A stretch of DNA of 64,000 nucleotides from an uncultured candidate division WWE3 bacterium (GTDB lineage: Bacteria; Patescibacteriota; WWE3; UBA101185; UBA10185): contig CALKWN010000065.1 in assembly GCA_938004185.1 (NCBI GenBank), forward strand, positions 124,001 to 188,000. The letters are read 5' to 3'. The notes under the pieces are model-generated. The model saw only the letters and a list, made by a program, of their open reading frames with translations, did not search any database and was not told where the DNA came from. Of the stretch, positions 44,152 through 52,891 are shown one piece after another; positions within the stretch are counted from its first letter, which is position 1; each line of letters starts with the position of its first letter. The position numbers were made by a program, and so were the translations under genes.

Positions 44152-44780
44152 TCTTCAACAAACGGAACAAAAGCAAATCCCGGGAAAAATAATGAATCAA
44201 AATCGGTGTCGTTGTTTTTTGTAAGTTTATAAATTCCCTTATCTTTTGGAAAAACCATAATCCCACCCACTTTTAGTTGCTCTTTCCATGATAAAGGTAC
44301 TTCTTTGACTTCAGCGGCGGCAATTATTCGGTCAAATCCGCCGTATTCCTCTGACACTTGCTGAAGACCTTTGGTCGCGTTTCCTATGTGAAATACCAGC
44401 TGCTCTTTCAATATAGGATATTTTGAGGCATTTTCCTGCGCATACTCGCTTAAGCGGTCAATTATTTCTACGGTATGTACTTTTCCTCCCTCTCCCGATA
44501 AAAAAGCAATCAGAGAGGCCATCCAGCCCGATCCCGTGCCGACATCCATGATTTTGTTACCTTGTTGTATATTTAAAAGCTCGAGCATGAATACAACGGT
44601 TAGTGGTTGGGATATAGTTTGCCCATAACCTATTGAAAGTGGGGTGTCGATATAAGGATTTGCTTTATTTTCAGGCAAAACAAAATCCGAGCGGTCGATT
44701 TCGAGTAAAGCCTGTTCGACAGCAAAAGATTTAAGTATCCCGTCTCTTTTTAATTTATCTATCAGGTCGTATTTAGTCAT
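44148..44780 (-). CDS. pcm: Protein-L-isoaspartate O-methyltransferase
   Basis: Repairs isoaspartate in aged proteins using SAM. The 210-residue protein shows the family pattern PLSIGYGQTISQP and the SAM motif IMDVGTGSGWMASLIA. It overlaps the HIT gene by four bases and is the last gene of a three-gene minus-strand group (45885, 45172, 44780). Confidence 0.93.
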   Translation of the reverse strand: MTKYDLIDKLKRDGILKSFAVEQALLEIDRSDFVLPENKANPYIDTPLSIGYGQTISQPLTVVFMLELLNIQQGNKIMDVGTGSGWMASLIAFLSGEGGKVHTVEIIDRLSEYAQENASKYPILKEQLVFHIGNATKGLQQVSEEYGGFDRIIAAAEVKEVPLSWKEQLKVGGIMVFPKDKGIYKLTKNNDTDFDSLFFPGFAFVPFVED

Positions 44781-45172
44781 GAGCGAATTTTATCCGCTAC
44801 TTGTTTAAGGCGGTTTTTGTCCGGAGTTTGATAGTGCTCATTTGTGGCTTTGTCTCCGTAAAATGGAATTAATTTTATGTGCAGATGGGCTATCTCTAGA
44901 CCTTCTATTTGAGTAAGAATCCTATAACAACCTAGCTTTTCTTGTAGTAGTGACGCAACATTTTTTGCCGCTAATATGGCTTTGATCATTACTTCTTTAT
45001 CGTTAGAATAAAAATCGCTGCTGTAATGTTTTTTGGGTATGACGACCGTCATCCCCTCAACCGTCGGGCTAATATCTAAAAAAGCCAAGTGCTCCTCATC
45101 CTCGTATATTATTTCGGATGGAATTTCACGCGCGACGATTTTACAAAAAATACAATTTTCCGTATCGTTCAT
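44777..45172 (-). CDS. HIT-family nucleotide hydrolase with altered third His
   Basis: A 131-residue HIT protein with CIFCKIVAREIP and the zinc-type N-terminus. The HIT triad reads AHLHIKLIP: His96 and the catalytic His98 are kept, but the third His is Lys100. HIT enzymes hydrolyse nucleoside phosphoramidates or dinucleotides; how the Lys changes activity is unknown. TACAAT lies six bases before its ATG inside the end of the upstream gene. Confidence 0.88.
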   Translation of the reverse strand: MNDTENCIFCKIVAREIPSEIIYEDEEHLAFLDISPTVEGMTVVIPKKHYSSDFYSNDKEVMIKAILAAKNVASLLQEKLGCYRILTQIEGLEIAHLHIKLIPFYGDKATNEHYQTPDKNRLKQVADKIRS

Positions 45173-45885
45173 GGCTCAATTGTATCAAGTTTGCGAAAAA
45201 TAAAATAATGATTGGAGTTGTCCTTTTTCACATCATCTTTGAACGAATGCACCAGATCTAAGCCGTTCTTAGCCATTATTTTGACCATGAGTTCTTTTTC
45301 TTCAGCTGAGTATAGGTGGCAAAATCTTTTCACTTCCGGGTTGTTATCCCATGACAACAGGTAGCTACCTTCTTCATATTCCGATTTCACACCCTTATGA
45401 GGATTAAATTCCCATGTAGCTAGGGTTAAGAAACCGCCCGGGGTCACGGCCTTGGCGAGTTTTGTAAAAAACTCTTTTCTTAACTGTTTGTCCGGTATGT
45501 GGTGCATAACACCGAAACAAGTGACAATATCGTACTGTAATCTGGACAGAGGTTTAGATCCGAGAAGAATCTCTTTCTTTTTAAATACGGCGTCGGAGCT
45601 TTCATACTTTTTTGTAGCTTCTTCGAGCAAGTACTCGTTCGTATCGTACCCGGTGTATTTAAATTTATAGTCCGAAAACCTTTTTCTTAAAAAACCTAAA
45701 AAGCGTCCGTTCCCGCAGCCCAGATCGAGAACACTAATGGTAGAATTAGGCGAAAGATGAATAGGAGACATTACCCTGTTCCAACCGTCCCAGTAATTTT
45801 TTCGAGAGGCCGAGAAAGAAGGCCCGATTTGTTTATAGAAAGTACGGTTTAACTTAATAATTTTTAGAACTTTTGTGCGGTTCAT
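45169..45885 (-). CDS. SAM-dependent methyltransferase
   Basis: A 238-residue methyltransferase with SAM motif VLDLGCGNGRFLGFL and the later segments YDIVTCFGVMHHIPDK and VTPGGFLTLATWE. A TATCTT lies six bases before the ATG at 45885; the frame is open to 45933 but that would enter the divergent Elp3 gene. The substrate is unknown; next to Elp3 a tRNA role is possible but is only a guess. Confidence 0.84.
   Translation of the reverse strand: MNRTKVLKIIKLNRTFYKQIGPSFSASRKNYWDGWNRVMSPIHLSPNSTISVLDLGCGNGRFLGFLRKRFSDYKFKYTGYDTNEYLLEEATKKYESSDAVFKKKEILLGSKPLSRLQYDIVTCFGVMHHIPDKQLRKEFFTKLAKAVTPGGFLTLATWEFNPHKGVKSEYEEGSYLLSWDNNPEVKRFCHLYSAEEKELMVKIMAKNGLDLVHSFKDDVKKDNSNHYFIFRKLDTIEP
45179..45184 (-). 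promoter_or_regulatory. Extended -10 (TGATACAAT) 6 nt before the HIT gene
   Basis: Minus-strand TACAAT with TGA before it; lies within the 3' end of the methyltransferase gene, which it overlaps, so the HIT-pcm pair may have its own start of transcription. Confidence 0.45.
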
Positions 45886-45897
45886 ATATGCAAGATA
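45883..45897. promoter_or_regulatory. Back-to-back start codons (CATATATG) with a -10 box for the minus gene
   Basis: The minus-strand ATG (45885-45883) and plus-strand ATG (45888-45890) are separated by two bases. TATCTT at 45897-45892 is six bases before the minus ATG and lies inside the Elp3 coding sequence. Confidence 0.5.
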
Positions 45898-47591
45898 ACG
45901 ATACGATAATAGCAATGATACACGATATTGCAAAAGCTTCAGATGAGAAGCAGGTGCTATCGCTATTGTTCAAGTATTCCAAGGGTAAAGAAAGAACCTA
46001 CTCCAAGTCTTTTGTTCTTGAAAATTATCGAAGATTAAAAGAGAACGGCAAGCTAGGTTTAAATGACGTTGAAGAAAAAGTTTTTTTAAATAATATCAAG
46101 ACAAAAAAAGTTAGGACTTTGTCGGGCGTTACCCCGCTCACGGTTCTTACTAAGCCATATCCCTGCCCCGGAACATGTATTTTTTGCCCAAATGACGTAA
46201 GAATGCCTAAAAGTTATCTTTCGAGCGAACCCGGTGCGCAAAGGGCACACGATAATAAATTTGATCCATATTTTCAAACTTACAATCGCCTTGTTTCATA
46301 CGAAAAGACAGGTCATGCGGTTAGTAAGATAGAGCTGATAATTTTAGGAGGCACGTGGACAGCGTACCCCGAAAGTTACCGCGTATGGTTTGTAAAAAGA
46401 TGTTTTGATGCTATGAACGACTTTGTACCCGGTACCGGTCTGGATTATCTCAAATCTGATAAGGACTTTCCGTATGAAGAAGAAAAACTAAGCGGTTTTG
46501 ACGGGAACTACAATTCTATTGTCGGAAAAGCTTCAAGAAAAATTGCAGAAACATCGAGCTGGGGGTCTTTGGAGGAAGCCCATTCCATAAATGTTAACGC
46601 TTTGTGTAAATGTACAGGACTTGTAATTGAAACAAGACCGGATGAGATCACAAAAGAAGAGTTGATAAAAATACGGAAGCTTGGGGTTACTAAAGTTCAA
46701 ATGGGTGTTCAGTCTTTAGACGATAAGGTTTTGAAATTGAATAAAAGGGGACACTCTGTTGCTCAAACATCCGAGGCGTTTAAGTTACTTCGGTCGGCGG
46801 GTTTTAAAATACATATTCACTGGATGCCGAATTTGTACGGTTCCGACCCCGACAAAGATATAAAAGATTTCCGAAAATTGTTTTCAAATTCTAAATTTAG
46901 GCCGGATGAGATAAAAATCTACCCCTGCTCTCTTATAGAAAACACCGAACTCATGTACCTATACGAACAAGGTCTGTGGAAACCATATACACAAGAAGAG
47001 CTCCTAAAAGTATTTAGGAATATTTTACCGCTTGTTCCGCGCTATTGCCGTGTTACCAGAGTTGTAAGAGACATTTCCGGTGACGATATTGTTGCCGGAA
47101 ATAGAAAAACGAATTTTCGTCAAATTGCGGAAAACGATTTGGCACAGGGTGGACAAAGATTAACAGAAATCAGATCGAGGGAGATAAAAGATTCTAAAGT
47201 TGCGCCCGGTGACCTAAACTACCGTGTTACCGACTACAAAACGTCTACAGGCAGGGAACACTTTATGGAGTTTGTTACTGACGAGGACAAGATTGCCGGT
47301 TTTTTAAGACTTTCACTGCCTTCAGAAGAAGCAATAATCCCTGAATTAGAAGACTCAGCAATAATCAGGGAAATTCATGTTTACGGTGAAAGCATTGCCG
47401 TCGGGTTAGACGCAGACGGAAAGGCCCAGCACTCGGGCTTGGGAAAAAAACTAACCGAAGCCGCAAAAAACACCGCCCGTTTGGCGGGTTATAAGAAGCT
47501 TTCGGTTATTTCTTCAATAGGAACAAGAGGCTACTATTCTAAACTAGGTTTTGCTCAGGGACCTCTTTATCAACACTTAGAACTTAAATAG
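45888..47591 (+). CDS. Elp3-type tRNA U34 carboxymethyl-transfer enzyme
   Basis: A 567-residue protein with a radical-SAM domain and C-terminal GNAT domain, the Elp3 layout that modifies wobble uridine to cm5U. The iron-sulfur Cys motif is at 93, 97 and 100 (CPGTCIFC); the acetyl-CoA loop is QHSGLGKKL, and the final residues GYYSKLGF are typical of Elp3. The start ATG at 45888 is used because the upstream TTG at 45873 lies in the divergent gene. Bacterial Elp3 is uncommon outside a few phyla. Confidence 0.93.
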   Translation: MQDNDTIIAMIHDIAKASDEKQVLSLLFKYSKGKERTYSKSFVLENYRRLKENGKLGLNDVEEKVFLNNIKTKKVRTLSGVTPLTVLTKPYPCPGTCIFCPNDVRMPKSYLSSEPGAQRAHDNKFDPYFQTYNRLVSYEKTGHAVSKIELIILGGTWTAYPESYRVWFVKRCFDAMNDFVPGTGLDYLKSDKDFPYEEEKLSGFDGNYNSIVGKASRKIAETSSWGSLEEAHSINVNALCKCTGLVIETRPDEITKEELIKIRKLGVTKVQMGVQSLDDKVLKLNKRGHSVAQTSEAFKLLRSAGFKIHIHWMPNLYGSDPDKDIKDFRKLFSNSKFRPDEIKIYPCSLIENTELMYLYEQGLWKPYTQEELLKVFRNILPLVPRYCRVTRVVRDISGDDIVAGNRKTNFRQIAENDLAQGGQRLTEIRSREIKDSKVAPGDLNYRVTDYKTSTGREHFMEFVTDEDKIAGFLRLSLPSEEAIIPELEDSAIIREIHVYGESIAVGLDADGKAQHSGLGKKLTEAAKNTARLAGYKKLSVISSIGTRGYYSKLGFAQGPLYQHLELK

Positions 47592-47978
47592 TTCTTCCGC
47601 GTATTTACCGATCAAAGGTAACGGTTCTTTTTTCTTGCCGGCTGCGTTTACAACTCCCAATATCCAAAGTACCATCGCCGCCATTGTAGCTATCGGAGCG
47701 ATTATCGCGCCTATAAAAGGTATTGTTCCGAATATTGCAATTGCAACATACACAATTAATATCAAAATCGATTGTTTCACGTGGTATTTAACAAAGTCGT
47801 TGTTCTTGTATTCTGTTAGCAGAGGCAAAAAGAAGATAAAGTAGGCTACTATTGCCATAAGAACTGTGTTGTCGGATGATTCCGTTTTATTCCCGTCTTC
47901 CGGAATATTATTATCTACCGGTAACGGTTGGTTCTGTGCTTGACCGTCGTCCGGCTGCATATTTTGTTCGTCGTTCAT
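47577..47978 (-). CDS. DUF4870-like (Tic20-type) membrane protein
   Basis: A 133-residue protein with an acidic Gln/Asn/Pro-rich N-terminus (~45 residues) and three membrane segments. YFIFFLPLLTEYKNN, KYHVKQSILI and the C-terminal LPLIGKYAEELFKF match DUF4870/Tic20-like proteins. An almost perfect AGGAGGTGAT precedes the ATG. Its end overlaps Elp3 by 15 bases. Confidence 0.85.
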   Translation of the reverse strand: MNDEQNMQPDDGQAQNQPLPVDNNIPEDGNKTESSDNTVLMAIVAYFIFFLPLLTEYKNNDFVKYHVKQSILILIVYVAIAIFGTIPFIGAIIAPIATMAAMVLWILGVVNAAGKKKEPLPLIGKYAEELFKF

Positions 47979-47989
47979 GCTATCACCTC

Positions 47990-48745
47990 CTAATCGGTTT
48001 CAATAATTTCTATACCTAATATTCTAGCAGGTTGAACAGGTTTTGAGGGAGTTGAATCCATTCCCATAGTAACTTCGGCAGTAGCAATCTTATCGACGGT
48101 TTCCATTCCCTCGGTGACCTTTCCGAAAATTACGTAAGCTTTGGGAAGTTGCTGATCTTCGTGCATAATAAAAAACTGGCTCCCGTTAGTATTAGGGCCG
48201 GCGTTTGCCATAGCCACAGTGCCCCTTGTATATTCTCCGTCGAAAGGTTCATCATCGAATTTATATCCCGGTCCCCCGCTTCCCGTTCCTGTAGGGTCGC
48301 CTCCCTGTATCATAAAACCCTTAATTACTCTGTGAAAAATTACGTTGTTATAAAAGTTATCGCGGGAAAGTGAGACGAAATTGTTCACGGTTATAGGAGT
48401 TTTATCTGCGTACAACTCGATTTTTATCACTCCCTCACTTGTTGTCATTAATGCGGAGTATTTTTTATTTACATCTATTTGCATTTGCGGAGGTCCTTTC
48501 GGGGTAGCCGCTTCAGGAGACTCGTTCTTAAAGATTATTTCGTTTTTGTCTCTGGCCGGCTCAAATTTATATGAATCTGTCTCAGGAAGAGCGTTTTCCG
48601 GTTCTTCCAAAGGTTGCAAAGTTCTATGATTTTCCTCGTCTTCCATTACTGCATTTTTCTGGGGTATCCTGTCACCAAAAACAGCTAAAGCTACAAGAAC
48701 AAATACAGGAATTAGTATAGCTATGTAAATTACTTTGTTTTTCAC
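47990..48745 (-). CDS. Membrane-anchored cyclophilin-type peptidyl-prolyl isomerase
   Basis: A 251-residue protein with an N-terminal membrane segment (~5-24), a spacer, and a cyclophilin domain with IFHRVIKGFMIQGGDPTGTG, GTVAMANAGPNTNGSQFFI and VIFGKVTEG. The catalytic Arg is in FHRVI. It probably folds exported proteins. The start is a GTG with AGGAGG before it. It lies 11 bases upstream of the DUF4870-like gene, so the two form an operon. Confidence 0.93.
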   Translation of the reverse strand: MKNKVIYIAILIPVFVLVALAVFGDRIPQKNAVMEDEENHRTLQPLEEPENALPETDSYKFEPARDKNEIIFKNESPEAATPKGPPQMQIDVNKKYSALMTTSEGVIKIELYADKTPITVNNFVSLSRDNFYNNVIFHRVIKGFMIQGGDPTGTGSGGPGYKFDDEPFDGEYTRGTVAMANAGPNTNGSQFFIMHEDQQLPKAYVIFGKVTEGMETVDKIATAEVTMGMDSTPSKPVQPARILGIEIIETD

Positions 48746-48793
48746 TACTTTCCTCCTAATTTTATTGGTGGGCAGTTATCGGGTCAGAACTAA

Positions 48794-49048
48794 TTATTTT
48801 AAGAATCTCCATCTCAAACCGCCCTCTACCTTATCTTTGTAGAGAGAAACGAAGATTCCGGTCAACATAGCAGTATCCAAGAGGAATCTTAAACTATCTC
48901 TGTAGGTGGCATCTTCGGCATGTATGTTATTTATATCTGCCGATATCCAAATTAATGCTATAAGAACAAGAGTTGCCAGCCAACCCTCTATAGATATGGG
49001 GAAAAACCCCCATCCCAGTATTTTTGGTTTAAACCAATATTTATTCAT
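48794..49048 (-). CDS. Small membrane protein, unknown
   Basis: An 84-residue protein with two hydrophobic segments (residues ~22-37 and ~52-68) and a basic C-terminus (GGLRWRFLK). TATACT lies six bases before the ATG. The sequence IEGWLATLVLIALIWISADI resembles small predicted membrane proteins of Patescibacteria; no function known. Confidence 0.7.
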   Translation of the reverse strand: MNKYWFKPKILGWGFFPISIEGWLATLVLIALIWISADINNIHAEDATYRDSLRFLLDTAMLTGIFVSLYKDKVEGGLRWRFLK

Positions 49049-49054
49049 AAACTA

Positions 49055-49060
49055 AGTATA
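49055..49060 (-). promoter_or_regulatory. -10 (TATACT) 6 nt before the small membrane gene
   Basis: Minus-strand TATACT, six bases from the ATG at 49048. Confidence 0.5.
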
Positions 49061-49081
49061 CAAAATTTATCAAAAATTTAA

Positions 49082-49087
49082 TAAACT
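49082..49087 (+). promoter_or_regulatory. -10-like TAAACT 6 nt before the GTG at 49094
   Basis: TAAACT, then TATTGT, then GTG. No Shine-Dalgarno. Confidence 0.5.
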
Positions 49088-49093
49088 TATTGT

Positions 49094-50434
49094 GTGAATA
49101 GTAAAGATATTCTTAGCGACTCCGGTACATTAGTAATGTTTACATATGCCCCCGCAGGCTTAGGACATTTGCGCGTTACTGATTCTTTGTCAGCGGGACT
49201 TCCAAAAGGGGTTAAGACAGTTCTTGTCGGGTCTTCAGACAAGAACATTGAAGCAATCCACAAATTTATCAGCATCCATGTCGTCACAAGAAGGATTATG
49301 GAGTGGTTTCAGCGTGGGCGTCCTCAAAAGATGTTTACTGTACTATACCGTCGATTCCTAAGATCAAGTACAGAAGAGATGAGAAGAAAACTGGAAGAAA
49401 TTTTTGATCAGCAGGTAGATATACCTAAAAGACTCGTTATAGTTGCAACACACTTCGGTCTTGCTCATAAAATAGCAGAGGTAAAAAAGGACGTTGAGAA
49501 AAAAACTGGAGCAAAAGTATTCCTTGCTGTGCAGGTTACGGATGACACACCGCAGTATATTTGGTACGTTCCCGGTGCGGATGTTATTTTTGTGCCCAGT
49601 CTTAAAACCAAGCTCGAACTAAAAGAGTATGCTCTTCGCAGCAATTTGCCTAATGTAAAAATGGAAGTACTTCCCTACCCTATAAATCCGATATTAGGGG
49701 AGAAACTCACGGCCAAGAATTATGCGCATCGTCGATCTCAGCTATCAAAAGCCACACGCGAAACAATAGATTTTAGCCTTCCCGTGCCCGGAGCAGCTGT
49801 GGGAATGGATTTTTTACACCATATCATTCCGCGTCTTCAATCCAGATATTCTAATTTTAGGTTTCATGTTATTTGTAAAGAAGCACCCTTTACCAAAGAT
49901 TTTTTGAATAATGTGAGGTCCTTTCCGAATGTCGTTTTGTACACTTCTAAACATGATCGTGAAATTGTCGATATGTACGAAAAAGTATATGAGGATAATG
50001 TCATCTCTTTAGAAATTACCAAGCCCAGCGAACAATCTTTTAAAGCTTTGTATGATTTTGATATGAAAGGCGGATCATTGCTTCTTTTTTCCAATCCGGT
50101 AGGCAGACAGGAGCGAGATAATCTTGATTTTTTGAGAAGACACGGGTTGATTTTAAACGCAACAACGACATCGCATCTATGGAGTTATTCCGAAAAAAGC
50201 AAAAACCTTCCGGGTCTTCATAAAAACAAATTGTTCGAAACGGGCAAGCCTGTTAGGTGTTTGGAACTCCCTTACGGTTCAGAAAAGGCGGCAAATTTTA
50301 TTTGGTGGTGTCTTAAAAACGGCATCTTTGAAAAAATGCTGGAGTCCTATTCAGAAAACAGAGATGATAGGGGTCTCGAGATCAGTCCAAAAGGCGTTGA
50401 GTTTTTTTGGAATAAAATTTCAATGCTAGTATAA
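49094..50434 (+). CDS. GT-B-like (MGDG-synthase/GT28-like) protein
   Basis: A 446-residue soluble protein. The N-terminus FTYAPAGLGHLRVTDSL resembles the nucleotide- and acceptor-binding start of GT28/MGDG-synthase-like enzymes, and the middle has a Rossmann-like pattern (VIVATHFGLAHKIAEV, YVPGADVIFVPS). The C-terminal half is longer and more divergent than known members, so the exact activity is unknown. Starts with GTG. Its end is seven bases before the next gene. Confidence 0.7.
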   Translation: MNSKDILSDSGTLVMFTYAPAGLGHLRVTDSLSAGLPKGVKTVLVGSSDKNIEAIHKFISIHVVTRRIMEWFQRGRPQKMFTVLYRRFLRSSTEEMRRKLEEIFDQQVDIPKRLVIVATHFGLAHKIAEVKKDVEKKTGAKVFLAVQVTDDTPQYIWYVPGADVIFVPSLKTKLELKEYALRSNLPNVKMEVLPYPINPILGEKLTAKNYAHRRSQLSKATRETIDFSLPVPGAAVGMDFLHHIIPRLQSRYSNFRFHVICKEAPFTKDFLNNVRSFPNVVLYTSKHDREIVDMYEKVYEDNVISLEITKPSEQSFKALYDFDMKGGSLLLFSNPVGRQERDNLDFLRRHGLILNATTTSHLWSYSEKSKNLPGLHKNKLFETGKPVRCLELPYGSEKAANFIWWCLKNGIFEKMLESYSENRDDRGLEISPKGVEFFWNKISMLV

Positions 50435-50435
50435 T
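50430..50435 (+). promoter_or_regulatory. TATAAT 6 nt before the gene at 50442
   Basis: TATAAT overlaps the stop codon of the upstream gene; TTGGAA lies 17 bases before it as a weak -35. The ATG follows after six bases. Confidence 0.6.
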
Positions 50436-50441
50436 CAAATC

Positions 50442-50972
50442 ATGAACAATGAACAGCGTAGAAACTTTCCCGTTTTCGGTATTATTACCCTTATTATCGT
50501 AACTGCCGCGTTTCTCTCTGCCATTGTATTTGTTTTAAAGGACACCTTACCTTCAAAAGAGCCCGTAAAGAAGGAAACAATTGAAGAAGAAGTTGAGTCC
50601 AAAATTGAAGAGTTCGGTTACGGAGTTGTTACCGGATCATTAAGTTACCCCAGTGAATTTATACCTGCCGACATGGAAGTTTGCGCCGAGGATATAAACG
50701 GCGAAAAAATACTCTGCACCAACGAGCATGTGAGGGGCGAATCTTTCACTTACGGAATAGGATACGCCCTGACATTACCTGCAGGTGAGTATTATATTTA
50801 TGCCCATGTACCGAACCAAGTCGACATGAAAGGAGAATCATATAAAGCATATTTTTCGGAGTTTGTAACATGCGGGTTGAGCGTGGAATGTTCAGATCAC
50901 TCGCCTATAAAAGTTGTAGTAGTTCAGGGTGAAACCATTTCATCGGTCGACCCCCAGGATTGGTACAAATAA
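50442..50972 (+). CDS. Membrane-anchored outside protein, unknown
   Basis: A 176-residue protein: membrane segment at ~10-32 (FGIITLIIVTAAFLSAIVF), a short charged region, then a beta-rich domain with several cysteines (VCAEDINGEKILC, CGLSVEC). Its stop codon shares a base with the ROK kinase start (TAATG), so the two are co-translated. No family is recognised. Confidence 0.75.
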   Translation: MNNEQRRNFPVFGIITLIIVTAAFLSAIVFVLKDTLPSKEPVKKETIEEEVESKIEEFGYGVVTGSLSYPSEFIPADMEVCAEDINGEKILCTNEHVRGESFTYGIGYALTLPAGEYYIYAHVPNQVDMKGESYKAYFSEFVTCGLSVECSDHSPIKVVVVQGETISSVDPQDWYK

Positions 50973-51784
50973 TGTATATATCCGTAGATATGGGCGGTAC
51001 AAAAACCCGCATAGCTTTGTCGCAAGATCTGAAAACCTTACAAAAGGTCAAAAGGTTTTATACAAATAAAAATCCTTCGACTCAAAAACAGATAATATCC
51101 TCAGGCATCAAAGATTTACTCGCAGGAAAAGAATTAACCTTCGCCTGCTACGGAGTTCCGGGTACCATGGATAGAGACACAAAAACTTTTATTACCTTGC
51201 CTAACTACAAAGATTTAAATAATAAGTCATTTTCTTCATTGATTGACGAGGAATTTTTGGATAGGTCGGTTGTAGAAAACGATGCAGTTTTGGGTGCTGT
51301 GGGAGAGGCGTTCTTCGGCGCCGGTCGTGAGCACAATAATATCGGATATCTCACTTTTGGAACTGGAGTAGGAGGCGCCATGGTAATAAAAAAGGACAAC
51401 GGTGCATTTGAATACATCGCTGATGAGCCCGGCCATACGACTATAGTGGAGGGTGGTAGGGTAAATAGTTCGTGTAAACACTCGGGATGCTTAGAAGCAT
51501 ACACTTCAGGCCGTTCCTTCGAAGCCCTGTTTGGTATAAAACCGCAATATTGTTCTGATGAAGAAATTTGGAAAAAATATGCCGAATTTGTTAATAAGGG
51601 TTTTAAAGTAATTCACGATAAGTGGCAATGTGAGGTTTTTATTTATGGCGGAAGTATGGCTCTTGAATATGATATCTTCGGTAAGTATCTGCAAGCCCCT
51701 GTTCCGGTACTACGATCTTTGACATTGGATGACGCCGGTGTTTACGGTGGCCTTTCATTAATCAAAAAGCACCTGGATTCTTGA
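50972..51784 (+). CDS. ROK-family sugar kinase (glucokinase-like)
   Basis: A 270-residue ROK protein with the phosphate loop MGGTKTRIAL, the catalytic region ENDAVLGAVGEAFFG, and LTFGTGVGGAMV. The ROK zinc motif is reduced to CKHSGCLEAY, lacking one of the usual cysteines. It may phosphorylate glucose, mannose or N-acetyl sugars. The ATG at 50972 is used; earlier codons lie in the upstream gene. Terminal TGA shows UGA is a stop codon here. Confidence 0.88.
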   Translation: MYISVDMGGTKTRIALSQDLKTLQKVKRFYTNKNPSTQKQIISSGIKDLLAGKELTFACYGVPGTMDRDTKTFITLPNYKDLNNKSFSSLIDEEFLDRSVVENDAVLGAVGEAFFGAGREHNNIGYLTFGTGVGGAMVIKKDNGAFEYIADEPGHTTIVEGGRVNSSCKHSGCLEAYTSGRSFEALFGIKPQYCSDEEIWKKYAEFVNKGFKVIHDKWQCEVFIYGGSMALEYDIFGKYLQAPVPVLRSLTLDDAGVYGGLSLIKKHLDS

Positions 51785-51790
51785 GACGGT

Positions 51791-52873
51791 TTATTTCTGA
51801 TTAAACAGAGCTTTTGCCATTTCCCAGTAAGTCGGTGTGTTATTTTGTTCTTTTTCCCAAAGCCACCACTCTACCCCCCAAAAATAAAAGTCTTTGAAAC
51901 CGCTTTGCTGGGCGTATGTTATTGTCGAAAGAAAGTCGGTTATAGACATTGTTTGGGATTTTTCTTCTTCCGTAAGTTTTGTATTGATTGCAGGTCCCCA
52001 GGGTTCAGCTTGAAGTTCGGTAACAATAATTCTGTCTACAGGAACACCCATCATATGTGCTCTGATTTTGTAGGACCAGTGGGCCAAAGGATACTTAAAG
52101 TAAAAAGCACTTCGCGTCAGAGTTCCCCAAAAGTCGTACCAAATTTTTCTGTACATGGAAATTCCCAGGTAATCAGCCATCTGGTAGCTGGGAAACCAGA
52201 AACCGCCCTCTCCGCTGTCCTGAACTAATATAGGTCTTTTGTCTAAAGCTCGTACAAGCTGTATTTCTTTATCTACCGTTGTTTTTCTTATTGTCAGGCA
52301 TTCTCCGAAAGGAAAGAAGGGCTCATTTTCTACCTGCCACATCTTTATGGAACTGTGTTTCTGCAGCTCCATAACGGTTCTTATTATGTATTTGAAAAGC
52401 TCTTTATCTCTTTCGGTTTCGCTGTTTATGCCTTTCCACCATCCCGGTTCGAAGCACTCCGGATATCTTGGTACTTTTCTACCGATAGCCAGAATTACGT
52501 TTGCTCCTCTTTTGTCGGCCTCACTTAATTGCCATTGGATATCTGAGTAGTTATATTCTCCGGGTGTGTGCTCTACCTCATCCCAGTAGACAATGAGTCT
52601 TAGATTTTTAGCTCCCAAATCGTCGAGAGTTTTTATAAACGCATCTTTCCAGTCCAATCCTATCGAAGACGCGTATCTGCTGGAAAAAGTAACCCCGTAA
52701 TTGATATCGTTTCTTGGTAACGGCTTTAGAAAATAAAAAAGTATAAGAGGTGCAGCAATGAGTATTAGAAGTGCAATAAGAACTATGCGGGTTATAGTGA
52801 GTCCGAAAAGTTTTTTAATGTATTCCCAGGCTTTTTCAGCTTGTTTTTTCAGGGCAGACTTTTTTTGAAACAT
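51791..52873 (-). CDS. Membrane-anchored clan GH-A glycoside hydrolase
   Basis: A 360-residue protein with an N-terminal membrane segment (~27-50) and a TIM-barrel glycosidase domain. The probable acid/base is Glu184 in WQVENEPFF and the nucleophile is Glu286 or Glu290 in VTELQAEP. The closest families by pattern are GH5/GH39-like. It would cut a sugar polymer outside the cell. It lies 18 bases after the GH1 gene, in the same direction. Confidence 0.84.
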   Translation of the reverse strand: MFQKKSALKKQAEKAWEYIKKLFGLTITRIVLIALLILIAAPLILFYFLKPLPRNDINYGVTFSSRYASSIGLDWKDAFIKTLDDLGAKNLRLIVYWDEVEHTPGEYNYSDIQWQLSEADKRGANVILAIGRKVPRYPECFEPGWWKGINSETERDKELFKYIIRTVMELQKHSSIKMWQVENEPFFPFGECLTIRKTTVDKEIQLVRALDKRPILVQDSGEGGFWFPSYQMADYLGISMYRKIWYDFWGTLTRSAFYFKYPLAHWSYKIRAHMMGVPVDRIIVTELQAEPWGPAINTKLTEEEKSQTMSITDFLSTITYAQQSGFKDFYFWGVEWWLWEKEQNNTPTYWEMAKALFNQK

Positions 52874-52891
52874 AACATTTATTTAATTTTT

